From Adiantum capillus-veneris (Eukaryota > Streptophyta > Polypodiopsida > Polypodiales > Pteridaceae), in contig CM043971.1 in assembly GCA_014529385.2 (NCBI GenBank), positions 98,599,985-98,659,984 of the forward strand: 60,000 bases of DNA. Reading direction: 5' to 3'. A model generated the notes under the pieces. It was not told the origin of the DNA, ran no database searches, and saw only the letters and a program-made list of their open reading frames with translations. Position numbers and translations under genes: made by a program. Within the stretch, counting starts at the first letter, position 1; each line of letters begins with the position of its first letter. This document shows positions 22,956 through 35,233 of the stretch, in pieces.

Positions 22956-23975
22956 TGAGGCGGTCCGGGGCGGGCAACAAGAGAGGCGACCTCTAAACAC
23001 CTCTCAAGGCTCCCGTGCTGCTCAATTGGGGCTGGGGCAACCACAAGCAAGAAACAACAACAACAAACCCACAGCCAAACAAATGAAGGGGCACCACCTA
23101 GTTATGGTATGCGAACTAGGACGCAAGAGAGATTCTGGCACAACCAAGAGGATGCGCCACAAAACACACACAAGCAACCTCACACCAAGACACACAGAAT
23201 GGACTAGAGAGAGCTAGAGCAAAGGGAAGAGAGAGAGGAATGTATCTTGCATGATACCTTATTTGTGACTTGCAAATGGAGATGGTTCGTTATGTTGCTA
23301 TCGTAGAGCTTGTACAAAAAACTCACTCAATGCTTAGTGAATGCTAAACATTGCCAACACACACACACTGTCTTAGGGTGTGGGAGACCTCTCACCACAA
23401 TACCCTCTTATAATGGACACAAAATTGGCAATGAAAACACACTAAAACACTTTCTAAAGCAAGATCAAATGATAGAACTCAAAATACACAAGTCACCTTG
23501 AATTCACTAAACCGTATCGCACAAGTGGAAGGACGAAGATTTGAACGTTGAAGCACGCCTTTGATGCACCAAACCTCAATTTATTGATGATGGAGGAACA
23601 TATACAATAGTGGTTTTGAGATTTTGAACTCACGCTCTTTCACTTGCAATGTGTAGCTTGAAAGCTTCTCTCACACCAAGAGTGAAGCTCACAAAGTGGT
23701 TGCTACACCTAAGTCTCTCCTCACGCATAGAGTGTTGGGGTGCTATGTGAGATATTGGAGGGTTGTTTTACAAGAAGGAGAGGGGCCTATTTATAGGTTG
23801 GAGACCCATCATTAAGATTATTTGGAAATCCTAATTTACAAGCTAACAAGTCTTGATTATGATTTTTCTAAATATCAAAACATTGCGGGCCTTCTTTGTC
23901 TGCTTGAGTCATGGATGTGGGCTCAAAAAGAGCATTATTGATGGTAGATAAGGTGAAAGTAGAGTTTTAAGCAAT

Positions 23976-24018
<43 letters not shown>

Positions 24019-25633
24019 ACTATGCACATGTCTTGAAGTGAGGTGTCTTTTATGGTTAGGTCAATGACTATTTTGTGTTAGTATGTTAGTGGTGGTTAGT
24101 GTTAGTAATCACTAGAAAGTTAATGATGAATTTACAATGGGTAGAATGAGGTGGATGGGTGAAGTAAGATGGTTGAATGAAGTGAGGAAATCCTTGTGAT
24201 GGTGAAGCTTGAAGAAGTTTTTGACTTACTTGTGTAGGTTCTCAAAATGACTATCGATCTTCTTCTTCGTCTTCTCTTCTTTACGCCACCGTCGCCAAGG
24301 TTGATTATCACGATGAAAATGGTAATTACGTTGATGAGATCTCTTGATTTTCAGAGGTTAAGCATGGTACACATGCTGAATTTATGTATATATATAAAGG
24401 GTAAGATGGAATTGTACTTTGGAGATAATAGAGAGAGGCATAGAGATGGTGTATGTACATGAAGAGCTCATATGAGAGCTATGGGAGTAAGTGGGGAGGT
24501 TAATGGTGAAGAAGGTGAGAGAAACCATTGAAGGTGCAGGTTTGAGTGAGGGATTGAGAGGAATGTGTGTTTGTGTGTGTGTGTAGAAGTGTGGAAAGAG
24601 GTGAGAGAAGACTATGGGCTACTTGTGAGAAAAGTGGGCAGACTGGGGTCCATTCAAAAAATCATAGCTCACCGGTGGTTGCTTCAAAAATCACCAAAAT
24701 TTTTGAGGTGATTATTCAGCTTTTGTTCCACATTTTCTCTTTTGACCACCACTCCAAATTTGGAGTGGAGATGGGTGCCAAAATTCTCACCAAAAAGCCT
24801 GTTTTTTATGCCTGCAAAAGTCTTTTAGTGGTCCCCTCCTTTGTTGAATTTGTACAATGCATCCAAGAGTGAGCCCCTCCTTTGTCATATCATAATACAA
24901 AGCATCCAAGTTGCCCTTGATACATGCATGGAGGATGATTATTGGTGAATAAAGCAATATATACATGGTGGGATTAGTGTATGGACTATTCATGGATTTT
25001 AGCTCAATGAGCACATGGTGTTAGAATATTGAGTAAAAAATAAATAAATAAATATGGAGTAATTATGGATATGGAAAGATATTGGAATCATATGATATGG
25101 TGCCTCTTTGTATTATTTTGGGTGAAAGAGGAAAAAGTATGCAAGTAAATGAAAATAATATAATAAACGTGACTAAGGGAGTAGAAATCATTTTTTGTTT
25201 TCACGAGGGTGAGGGTGGAAATGTGAGAGTGATTTGTATAAAAGAAAAATATGAGATTAGAGTATGTACCCATTGGCAAATATATACTTATGGTGTAAGA
25301 GGATGAAAGAAGGCATACACAGGTTTAGTAAAACACACACCTAGGTATAAATATTTAAATAAAATATCAAAATAATTATAAAAATATCTATATTTAGGCC
25401 ATATATACAATGCAATATTTACACAATAATGGGCCATAATATTTTTTATTTTTTTGGCTCAACTAGCCCAGTGACTAGCTAGCTGAGGGTTTTAAGAAGA
25501 TATGGGAAAAGCCCCCTAACTCACACACACCTATGTACAGTGAAATGGTAGGGATAGCCATAGTGTTTGGGTGAATTTGGTAGGGTGAGGTAGCTCACTA
25601 TGACAATTTTGAATAGCCGAAAAACGACTATCA
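22956..25633 (+). mobile_element. R1 repeat, copy C (complete reference copy, 2678 bp)
   Basis: Starts TGAGGCGGTCCGGGG and ends CGACTATCA, with the duplication gtag on both sides (22952-22955, 25634-25637). The empty site is visible in chromovirus 2 near 42667, where gtag occurs once (as ctac on the plus strand). This copy defines R1 length and ends. It carries (GA)n at 23978-24016 and a short GT tract near 24565-24583. Small frames inside have no recognised domain. Confidence 0.9.
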
Positions 25634-25637
25634 GTAG

Positions 25638-26892
25638 CTTATCAAATAGGTCTTCTACACGTGGAACGGGAAACCTATTCTTGATAGTGATCCTATTTAG
25701 TGCTCTATAGTCGACACACATACGATATGTGCCCTCTTTCTGTTGCACTAATAGTACAGGTGAGAAAAATGGAGATGAGCTAGGCCTAACCATGCCCTTC
25801 TCAACTAACTCATGCACTTACCGCATAATCTCCTGTTGTTGAGCTTGAGAAACTCTATAAGGAGGTTTGTTAGGCGATGAACTTCCTGGAAGAAGTTCAA
25901 TTGCATGGTCATCATTACCTCGTTTAGGAGGTAGCTCACAAGGGATGTCGTCAATAAAAACATCTTGAAACCCCTTGAGAAATTTGGATAGCTCTAATTC
26001 CTTTTGGTTGCTTTTATTTTCTTTTGCTAAAGCATTAGGTTCATTTTGAGAATCTTTAACAAAAATCATGTACACGGAAATAGAGCTCTTTATTGACTTG
26101 TTAAAAGCTGGTGTATGTACAATGGGGATAGTGTTACCCATTTCCTTAGCATCTATATATATGTATTTTTCCCTAAACTTAAAGGAGATTCTCCTTTCAG
26201 GGAATTTAACATTGGCAGCCAGGCGATCAAACCATGGTGCCCCTAGGATTACATCCTCATGCTTGAGAGGAGAGATAAAGAAGTCCTCTTTGTCCACATA
26301 GCTTTGCACATGAAGCCTCAATTTCCCGATTAAAGGAGTGACTGAAGCTTCTTGCCCCTTGAAAGCACTGTCTGCGGGTAGGACATCTCCCATCTCGTAG
26401 GCTTGTATGCCTAGCTTGGTGGCCAACTCTATAGATATAAAATTGTGAGTAGAACCAGGGTCAAAGAGAATAAAAGCATCATGTTCACTTACCTTTCCCC
26501 AAGCATGGCATAGAGGAGATCCTTTGTGATGAGTTTGGTGAGTCTCCTCCTCTTGGATTTCAACCAAGGAAGCTCTAGGAGAATCTTGGCGGTTGTTCTT
26601 TTGGGGACAAGCGCGGTACTCATGCCCTTGTTCGCCACACTTGAAACACCGGTTATCCTTGCGATAACACTCAAGCTCTTCAGGAGAGAGTTTGTTTTTA
26701 CCTTTGTAAACTCCCTTCTCTTTAGCTTTGTTGGAGTTGCCCTTAGGAGACTTTTGGACATTGTCCTTCCCCTTAGGCTCGTTGGAACCCTTGTTTTTCG
26801 TGGGCTTATTATTTCTTTTAGCCCCCGTTTGGAAATTGATTCGAGAGGCCACCATAGTATGGTGTATTACTGCCGATATGGTACGTGGCCTT
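25638..26892 (-). pseudogene. Zinc knuckle, protease and 5' reverse transcriptase of chromovirus 1
   Basis: In order on the minus strand there is a Lys-rich linker, a CCHC zinc knuckle (CFKCGEQGHEYRAC), and an aspartic protease active site in ILFDPGSTHNFIS. A protease-RT linker follows, then the start of reverse transcriptase (VHELVEKGMVRPSSSPF, YRMCVDYRALNRITIKNRF). The frame breaks at the R1 insertion. The DPG form of the protease triad is shared with chromovirus 2 and is common in plant Ty3/gypsy elements. A stop at the top of the segment (about 26892) reads TAA where chromovirus 2 has CAA. Confidence 0.9.
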
Positions 26893-28059
26893 TAGGAGTT
26901 GACATACTCCACCATTTCTTCAGTTAAGCCCGCACAAAATTGTTGCTTTTTCTCTCCAAAATCCAACTTTTTGAAGACAGTGGCTTTGGGTTGTAGGTCC
27001 CAAAACTTGTCTACATATTTGTCGATGGATTCATAGGGAGAGAGCTTTAAGCTTCGCCATTCTGTGAGTACTTTGTCTTTGGCATCGGTGGCCAAAAACT
27101 GCTTCATAATGGAAGCTCTTAAAGCTTTCCATGTTCGCAGAGCTTCACCGTTGGCTCGTAGGCTAGACCACCATTGCCCGGCGGACTTTTGAAAGTGTAT
27201 AGCTACATGGAATAGCTTAGAGGACTCCGTGAAGCCCTCATCTCCAAACGCCACATCAAAATGTTGGATAAAGGCCAAGACTTTGTCCGTAGCACCAAAG
27301 GTGCCATCATAGGTAAGGAAAGAGATGCTCTTCCCTCCCTCTTTGAACTTCTTGAGTTTGGATGACCGTTTCCATGCGGCATAGGATTTCCTATGGCCTC
27401 TTCTTTTTGATGGTTCAAAGGTTGCACCATCACTTTCTTCAGAAGGTGAAGAATTTGAGGAAGGTGGAGAAGAGGGCGACCTCTTTCTCTCCTTTTTCTT
27501 GTCTTGATCTTTGTCGTCTTCACCATCACTTTCATAAGAGGAAGAGGATGAAGAAGATGGAGAAGAGGGTGTCCTCTTTCTCGCCTTTTTCTTCTCTTGC
27601 TTTTTATCATGGTCTTCTCCGCTTTGGTGGTGATGGAGAGCGTTTAGCCCACCGTCTTCGTGGAGCCATCTCCATCGAGGTGGCGGGAGACTCACTTCTT
27701 TCTCGTTCCTTCGGTGGAGGCTCTTGAGTTCTCCTTTGGGAAGGAGATGCATCATCAAGAAGTAAATTCTTGAGCCCTTCGTATGGATTCTCTTCTTCTT
27801 CCCGAATCGGAGAGAGACCTCTTTTGGAAGTCTCACAAGGAGGCTTCCTAGGTGTTCTCTCATCATGGTGGTGAGCTTGGAGAATCCCATGAGCACGGAG
27901 CAGCCGTTGCACTTCACTTTGGAGAGATGGATTGCCCATGGCTTGTTGAAGCATAGAAACAAGATAGTTAACAAGCATCGGAGCATCATCAGTAGCTTGC
28001 TCATTAGCAAAATCAAAGTTATCAACATAAATTTCACTCTCTTTACTATTGTCAGCCAT
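26893..28059 (-). pseudogene. gag of chromovirus 1
   Basis: It starts with MADNSKESEI at 28059. A Ser/Arg/Pro-rich region and an acidic and Ser-rich low-complexity region follow, then the gag core (SISFLTYDGTFGATDKV, AGQWWSSLRANGEA, FLATDAKDKVLTEWRSL). Relative to chromovirus 2, a deletion of some 40 bp near 27607 shifts the frame between the N-terminal part and the core. The protein forms the particle and binds RNA. Confidence 0.85.
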
Positions 28060-28328
28060 TCTAACAACTTTAAGGTGTAAACTTTTTAGGTGTACTTTGG
28101 CACTTCAAGCCCTAGTTCCTACTCCTCTTTACCCCTTTAGAAAAAGCACTCAAGCTACTGTACCCATGGCTCGAATACCATTAATTTCAAGGAATAGAAG
28201 AGAGGGTCGTTCAACACCAAAACAACACCGGCTCCTGTCAAGCTTCTAATAGCTCAATAGTGGTTAAGCCCCATAGGACTCCACTATTAAGACCATAGCT
28301 CTCAACGATGATGCCCCGTTAACTGCAC

Positions 28329-28548
28329 GAAGGCAAGCGCACTACAAGGCTGAAAAATCCCTATTCTACTTACTCACAGGCAATTAATAATACCAACCAT
28401 TTATAGCTAGCTTGAGGACCATTTGTAGCTCGTAGTGCGCACTACAAGCGCACTACGAAGGCAAGCGCATTACAAGGCTGAAAAATCCCTATTCTACTTA
28501 CTCACAGGCAAATAATAATACCAACCATTTATAGCTAGCTTGAGGACC
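28329..28548. repeat. 92-bp duplication in the chromovirus 1 leader
   Basis: 28329-28420 is repeated at 28457-28548 (gaaggcaagcgca ... gcttgaggacc) with about two differences, separated by 36 bp that contain small inverted repeats of gtgcgc/actacaagcg. Chromovirus 2 has a single copy, so this is a private duplication. Confidence 0.85.
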
Positions 28549-28580
28549 TCCCTTCTTGAGCAAGAAAAGAGAAACCTTGT

Positions 28581-28592
28581 GCTCTGATACCA
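28581..28592 (-). other. Primer-binding site of chromovirus 1 (tRNA-iMet)
   Basis: The minus strand reads tggtatcagagc, the standard complement of the 3' end of plant initiator tRNA-Met, one base away from the 5' LTR end. Confidence 0.95.
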
Positions 28593-28593
28593 A

Positions 28594-30190
28594 TGTAATA
28601 TTTAATGGCCTAAAAACTTGTGTGTAGCGGAAATTAGCATGAACATGGTGGGCATTTCATTAGAATAGATTCCTAATGAGAATTACAAGAGTGCTTGGGT
28701 GGAGAGAGCAACAAAGAGCATAACACCTAGTTAGATAGCATGAACAATACTTTCAAAAGAGAGAGAAATTAAGCTATTGACAATAGTTGAGGACCGGATT
28801 TTCATGGAGCTGGTCCCCCCTCCAAAAGGCTTTGTATTATGGTTTCTCCCATCAAGAGAGACATTGTACAATACAATTCTTTGTGTTCCTTCAAGACTAG
28901 CTAGTGCAATGAAGATGAAAGCTTCATGCACTAAGCAAAACACTTAGCAAACACAACATCAGTTATCCCCGGTCTCAGACCCAAGACCTCACACACCTTC
29001 AAAGATGGTGAGAGCTAGCAGCGTATGAGAGTAGATTGAGAGGAAGAAGGAGTAGTCTTACAAGAAAGATGTGCATCTCCTCACATAATCACTCATATTA
29101 GCATAGCTTAGCTTAGTAATTAGCATGGTAGAGGAGATGAGCATGCATTGAAGCTTGGCTCTTGGTTGGATTTTCATCACAAAGCCAAGAGTTGCTGGTG
29201 TAGTCCTCCCTTCTCACAAGCTTGGAGTAGGTGGTAAGCTTTCCATTAAATCTTGAGAAGGAGAGAGAGTCTTCTTTACTTCACACATGAGATTGTGTGA
29301 GTGTGATTGTGTGTGTGTGTGATAATGCCTTGCAAAAATCAGCCCCCTCTCTCTCTTGGTCGACCCCTCTTGCTATTTGCTCATGCTCTACTCTTATTGG
29401 ACCTCCCCAAGCCTAGCCAATGGTAATTAAGCAGTATAAGTGATAGCCTTCTGACATGTGTCCCCCTTTCCCCTTTTGTATGAGCTTTAGGTAATTTAAT
29501 AATTCAAGTAAACTCTCATTGGACCCCTTTGCCTCCTGGCCAATAAGAATCAGGCAAGCTATTGGGCTGTTGAATGCTCATTGGACCCCTTGGGAGATTG
29601 TCCAATAGTCTTCTAGAGGACTTAATTCTCATTGGTTCTTTTGTTAAGTGTTTTTAAATTAATTAAACTAGATTTACTCTAGCCTAATTCTCATTGGTCC
29701 ACCTCCAAGGCCATCCAATAGAAATTGGGTACACCTTGTGGGCATATGGGCTAGGGAGCTGACATGTGTCCCTCATTCCCTTTGTGTAAAGGGAGCTTGT
29801 GTGTGTGTGTGTGGTTTTCTCTCTCATCCCCTACAAGCAAGGCTCGCCCCCTCCTAAGTAGGGATTGTAAAGACTTTTTTAACACACACAAAGCATCCAA
29901 TTCCCCCATGGTGGACCTTTGGACACAACCTTTGAATTTTGGAACCTTAGCATTTTGTAAGTCTTAATGGGCTGAACCTTAGGGTCTTTTGAGCCCATTG
30001 TTGCACATGGATCTTTTGCAAATGGCCCCCCTTTTGGATCCCTATTTTCCCTCCTTTGGATCCCTATAGTGGCCGGTCTGCTAGCTTAACCAATATTCTA
30101 GCTTTTTCTCCCCTGGCACTTCCCCATATTAAATGATCAGTTTAACATGAGAAAATCATTTAGGAGAATTAGATAGTGATTATTATGACA
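28594..30190 (-). repeat. 5' LTR of chromovirus 1 (1597 bp)
   Basis: The plus strand begins tgtaatatttaatggcc and ends ttattatgaca; on the minus strand it is TGTCATAATAATCAC ... ATTACA. It contains several CCAAT motifs (attggacc, attggttc) and a 70-codon frame at 28731-28943 that is also present in the LTRs of chromovirus 2. The right flank ttcaa would be the target duplication, but its partner is deleted. Confidence 0.9.
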
Positions 30191-30624
30191 TTCAATGTCA
30201 TCCCTTTTACCAAGAGATGACAAATCATTCTAAAATGATCAAGAAAATCATCAAAATATTCTTCTAAATTCCCAAAGAAGATTGGGATATCCTCAAAGGT
30301 ATAGCGTGTCATAGTCTCTCAATGCTAGAACCACACAAAGGTTAGTTCCAAACAATCATTTTTTCTCATGACATCAACTAGCCAGACAAAGTTTTGAAAG
30401 GCCTTTCAACATGAATTCTAGATTCTTATGTGAAAATGTTTTTCCTTTCTTATGTTATGCTAATCCAAACCATATTCTAGATCAATTTTTGTTGTTTTGA
30501 AAATAAATTGGGTTATACAAGTTTTCATGATTCATACAATCTACTTGATTATTCTAAAATTCAAGCATTTATGCAATACAAACAACAATAAACACAAAGT
30601 CATCCTCCATGGGGGTAGCAAAAT
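30191..30624. other. Unassigned flank between chromovirus 1 and R1 copy D
   Basis: AT-rich, non-repetitive within the window, with no coding potential recognised. Confidence 0.4.
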
Positions 30625-31757
30625 TGAGGCGGTCGGGGGCGACGGACAACAAGAGAGGTGACCTCTAAACACCCCTCAAGGCTCCCGTGCTGCTCAATTA
30701 GGGCTAGGGTAGCCACAAACACAACACAACAACAAACACACAGCCAAAATCCAAACAAGATAGGGGCACCACCTAGTTATGGGATGCAAACTAGGACGCA
30801 AGAGAGATTTTGTCACAACCAAGAAGATGTGCCACAAACACACGAACTTGCATAATACCTTGTTTACGACTTGCAAATGGAGATGGTTTGTTATGATGCT
30901 ATCGTAGAGCTTGTACAAAACTACTCAATGCATAGTGAATGCTAAACATTGCCAACACACACACACACACATTGTCTTAGGGTGTGAGAGACCTCTCACC
31001 ACAATACACACTTACAATGGACACAAAATTGGCAATGAAAACACACTAAAACACTTTTTCAAACAAGATAAAATGATAGAAACTTAAAATACACAAGTCA
31101 CCTTGAATTCACCAAACCGTATTGCACAAGTGGAAGGACAAAGATTTGAACGTCAAATCATGCCTTTGATGCACCTAACCTCAATTTATTGATGATGGAG
31201 GAACATATACAATAGTGGTTTTGAGATTCTGAACTCACACTCTCTCACTTGCAATGTGTAGCTTGAAAGCTTCTCTCATACCAAAAGTGAAGCTCACAAA
31301 GTGGTTGCTACGCCTAAGTCTTTTATGGTTAGATTAATGGCTATTTTGTGTTAGTATGTTAGTGGTTAGTGTTAGTAATCACTAGAACGTTGATGATATA
31401 TCTACAATGGGTAGAATGAGGTGAATGGTTGAAGTAAGATGGTTGAATGAAGTGAGGAAATCCTTGTGATGGTGAAGCTTGAAGAGTGTTTTGGACTTAC
31501 TTGTGTAGATTCTCAAAATGACTATTGATCCTCTTGTTCTTCTTCTCTTCTTTATGCTACCGCCGCCAAGGTTGATTATCGCGATGAAAATGGATATTCG
31601 ATTGATGAGATCTCTCAATTTGCAGAAGAGAGGCATACAGATGGTGTATGTACATGTAGAGCTCATATGAGAGCTATGGAAGTAAGAGTGGAGGTTAATG
31701 GTGAAGAAGGTGAGAGAAACCATGGAAGGTGCAGGTTTGAGTGAGGAAATGAGAGGA

Positions 31758-31842
<85 letters not shown>

Positions 31843-32881
31843 AGTGTGGAAAAAGGTGAGAGAAGACTATGGGCTACTTGTGAGAAAAGTGGGCAGACTA
31901 GGATCCATTCAAAAAATCATACCTCACCGGTGGTAGCTCCTAAAATTATCAAAATTTTTGAGGTGATTATTTAGCATTTGGTCCACATTTTGTCTTTTAA
32001 CTACCACCTCAAATTTGGAGTGGAGATGAATATAAAAAATCCCACCAAAATTCCTATTTTTCTTCACAAAAAAATATTCAGTGGCCCCCCTTTTGTTGGA
32101 TTTTCATATGGCTCCAAAGGTGAACCCCTCCTTGCAAGACAGCATGACCTAATTGATTCTTAAGAGTTTGGAAATATACATGCTTCTGGATTATGCATAA
32201 ATATAATATATGGATATAATGAGACTAGTATATATAAACAATTCATGGAATCTAGAATAGTGTGGACTATATTTATAAAAAATAAACATATAAAAATATA
32301 GGGAATCAAATAAGGAGGACCCTCATTTGTTTCTATTGATGTATATTTATTTACAAGAGGTAAGAAATATTACCTGTAGAAAATAGGAATTTGGTAAAAG
32401 GTAATGACTAATGGTGAAAGGTAATTTTGAGGTTTTTTCCAAAGAGTGGATTCACACCAAAAATAAGAGAAGCTTGCATGAAAATATTTCTATATGGAAT
32501 AAAGAGTATGGAAAATGGTAAGAAAAATTCTGGTAATGGTGAATCAATGTACATAGCATACATAGGCAAATATCACACACCTAGGTAGAAATATTTAAAT
32601 AAATACCAAAGTAATTATAAAAATTCCTTATATTTAGACCCTATATACAATGAAATATTTAAACAAAAATGGGCCATAATATATCTTATTTTTTTATTTT
32701 ATTTACTTTTTTGGCTCAACTAACCGAATGACTAGAGTTTTAAGGAGATATGGGAAAAGGCCCCTAACTCACACACACCTATGTACGATGAAAAGGTAGG
32801 GATAGCCATAGTATTTAGGTGATCTTGGTAGGGTGAGGTAGCTCACTATAGAAATTTCAAATAGCCAAAAAATGGCTATCA
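30625..32881 (+). mobile_element. R1 repeat, copy D
   Basis: Starts TGAGGCGGTCGG and ends ggctatca. It has short internal deletions (for example after 30845) and lacks the (GA)n segment. The flanks aaat and ataa do not match, but the right flank is the phosphatase tail at the same base as in copy A. It is therefore a duplicate of the copy A junction and not an independent insertion. It contains a (GT)39-40 tract at 31761-31839 and no coding sequence. Confidence 0.85.
31761..31839. repeat. (GT)n microsatellite in R1 copy D
   Basis: About 39 uninterrupted GT units, at the site that has roughly 12 in copy A and 8 in copy C. Confidence 0.9.
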
Positions 32882-33310
32882 ATAAATACTTTGAGCAGCT
32901 GGATGTTCCTATGGCTGCAATCAGAGGATCGTGCAACGTATACAGCTGAAAATGTGTTTGATACTGCCCCAGATTTGTTTTCACAAGAAGTGATCAGGAA
33001 GCTGGCATCATAAATGCAAAAGTGCAATGAGGCTGAGCGTAAGAAAGCCTTGTGTAGGATACAAAGGGAGGCTAATGAAGAAGCTAAAAGACGTAAGAGA
33101 GAGAGGCTATAGAGGGAAAAATTACAGAAGCAGCAGCAAGAAGAAGAAGAAAGAGAGTTGCAAGAACCAAAAGCTCAGCAAGAAGAAGAAAGAGAGCAAG
33201 ACCCAAAAGCTCAGCAAACAAAGAAGCAAACGGACACTGGGCAAAAGTGAGTGTACAAGCTTGCTAAAGCACAATCTTATCCAGAGTAGGAGGCTCTCTG
33301 CAGTTTTGTA
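32882..33310 (+). pseudogene. Second copy of the FCP1-like gene tail
   Basis: Over 93% or so by eye identical to 12584-13010. It has the FSQEVIRKLAS segment, the same stop before an ATG, and then a clean charged coiled-coil frame (AERKKALCRIQREANEEA, later Gln/Glu repeats) ending near 33250. One TAG interrupts it (about 33109). The FCP1 domain itself is absent upstream; R1 copy D sits there instead. Confidence 0.65.
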
Positions 33311-33479
33311 ACATTATGAGGAAAATTTGTAAATTGCCTTTCCAATGTTTATTCTGACATTCACTTCACATAGTAATGATCAGATCCTGTACGAATTTTT
33401 TTTTAAGACATCACTATGTGTATTGTTGGCATTCTTTTTTGTCTTGTAAACATTGAATTTGTATACTTTCTCGTTGGAA

Positions 33480-35040
33480 ATCAGCAAAGGTATGTTAATT
33501 AGCATAATGTTTATGCTAGTTAGCAAACTGTCTATGCTAACTAACAAAAACAGTATGCTAATTAGCATACTCACAGTAGCTAATTAGAATACATTCTAAT
33601 TAGCATACTGCACATTTTTGTTTATGCTAACTTCCACTCACAGCATACTATAGTATGTTAATTAGCATATACAATATACAAGAAGATTCCATGTTTTCTC
33701 CTTGAAACCAGCAATGGTATGTTAATTAGCATACTGTATATGCCAATTGGCATAAACAATATGCTAATTAGCATATTGTCTATGCCAACTGGCATAAACA
33801 GTATGATGATTAGTATACATGGTATGCTATTAGAATTCCTTCAATTAGCATACTGTGGATTTTTGTTTTTGCTAACTTCCACTCACAGCATAGTATGCTT
33901 ATTAGCGTACACAGTATATAGAAAGTTGTCATCCCTTCTTGAAACCAGCATACAGTATGCTAATCAGCATACATGGTATTCTTATTAGCATACACAATAT
34001 ACAGAGAGATGTTATCTCTTCTCCTTAAAACCAGCAAAGGTATGCTAATTAGCATATTGTCTATGCCCACTGGCATAGACAATATGCTAATTAGCATACC
34101 TTCAATTGGCATATTGTACAAATTTTTTTGTACTAACTTCCACTCAGTATAGTATGCTAATTAGCATACATGGTATGCAGAAAGCTGCCATCCCTTCTCC
34201 TTGAAATCAGCAAAACTATGCTAATTAGCATACTATTTATGCTGCTAGTTAACTACGCTAATTAGCATACCCACAGAATGCCATCTAGCATAAACAGTAT
34301 GCTAATTAGCATACACAGGATGCAGAGACCTGTCATCTCTTATCCTTGAAACCAGCAAAGATATGCTTAATAGCATACCTTCAATTAGCATACTGCGCAT
34401 TTTTGTTTGTGCTAACTTTCACTCACAGCATAGTATGCTCATTAAAACACACAATATACAAAAAGTTGTCATCTCTTCTCCTTAAAACCAGCAAAGGTAT
34501 GCTTATTAGCATATTGTTTATGCCAATTGGCATAAACAGTATGCTAATTAGAATACATAGTGAATTGAAAGCTGCCATCTCTTCTCCTTGAAACCAGCAA
34601 AGATATGCTAATTAGCATACACATTATACAAAAGGCTGCGATCTCTTCTCCCCTAAACCAGCAAGGGTATGCTAATTAGCATAGTGTTTATTCCAGATGG
34701 CATAAACAGTATGCTAATTAGCATTCCACTCACAGCATAGTATACTAATCAGCATACACAGTATACAGAAAGCTGCCATCTCTTTACCTTGAAAACCAGC
34801 AAAGTTATGCTATAGCATATTGTTTATGCTAGCTAGCATATAAAAGTTTATGCTAATCAGCATAAACAGTATGCTAATTAGCATTAGTATACACAGTATA
34901 CAAGAAGCTTCCATCTCTTCTCCTTGAAAACCAGAAAAAGGTATGCTAACTAGCATAAACATTATGCTAATTAGCATACCATTTATGCTAACTAGCATAC
35001 CCATAGAACACAATTAGCATACCTTCTTATTATCATAATG
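33480..35040. repeat. Palindrome array 2
   Basis: Homologous to array 1 and longer. The composite unit reads: leader (ccttgaaaccagcaaag), TATGCTAATTAGCATA, a 2-6 bp gap, TTATGCCAATTGGCATAA, a short acag link, then TATGCTAATTAGCATA again and a tail (cacagtatacagaaagctg). About ten units with variable completeness are present. Frames across the repeat on the minus strand give Met-Leu-Ile-Ser-Ile repeats, which are a product of the palindrome and are not a gene. Confidence 0.9.
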
Positions 35041-35233
35041 TGCAAGCCACTGGCCTTCTTTGTACACATCTTTCCAAACCCTGATGCCTTTCTTATAAGC
35101 TGGGTGTGCCTTCTTTTACAGTTTCCATTTATATTTGTGGGATACCTGCCCAAACCGTATGGAGTCCAGCTGTAAAAAGCGTAAAATGTAAGACACCAAA
35201 GGAGGCGGACTTTGAGCTTGTTTGATCACCTCT

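Larger units (their letters stand above)
18923..30190 (-). mobile_element. Ty3/gypsy chromovirus 1 (minus strand), interrupted and decayed
   Basis: The full order on the minus strand is 5' LTR (28594-30190), primer site, gag, zinc knuckle, protease, reverse transcriptase, RNase H, integrase, chromodomain, polypurine tract and a truncated 3' LTR (18923-20123). An R1 copy (22956-25633) sits in the reverse transcriptase. Frameshifts and stops occur in gag, in pol and in the chromodomain, so it is not autonomous. The sequence is very close to chromovirus 2 at 38201-44578, which supplies the uninterrupted reference for the shared part. The expected 5-bp duplication cannot be tested because the 3' LTR end is missing. 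Confidence 0.9.

Noticed and set aside
22956-25633. R1 as a Helitron, because of the 3'-terminal hairpin
   Set aside because: Ends are not TC...CTRR, insertion is not between A and T, and a 4-bp duplication is present.
22956-25633. R1 as a CACTA element, because cactat occurs near the end
   Set aside because: The cactat is internal, termini are TGAGG/ATCA, and the duplication is 4 bp, not 3.
26526-26927. Plus-strand 133-codon frame, with its mirror at 41371-41772
   Set aside because: Antisense shadow of the zinc knuckle-protease region; present in both chromoviruses only because the coding strand is conserved.
33480-35013. Reading frames with Met-Leu-Ile-Ser-Ile repeats across the palindrome arrays (for example 34810-35013, 13119-13322, 33719-33988)
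   Set aside because: They arise from translating the repeated TATGCTAATTAGCATA palindrome and recur in every array and on both strands; no independent coding evidence.
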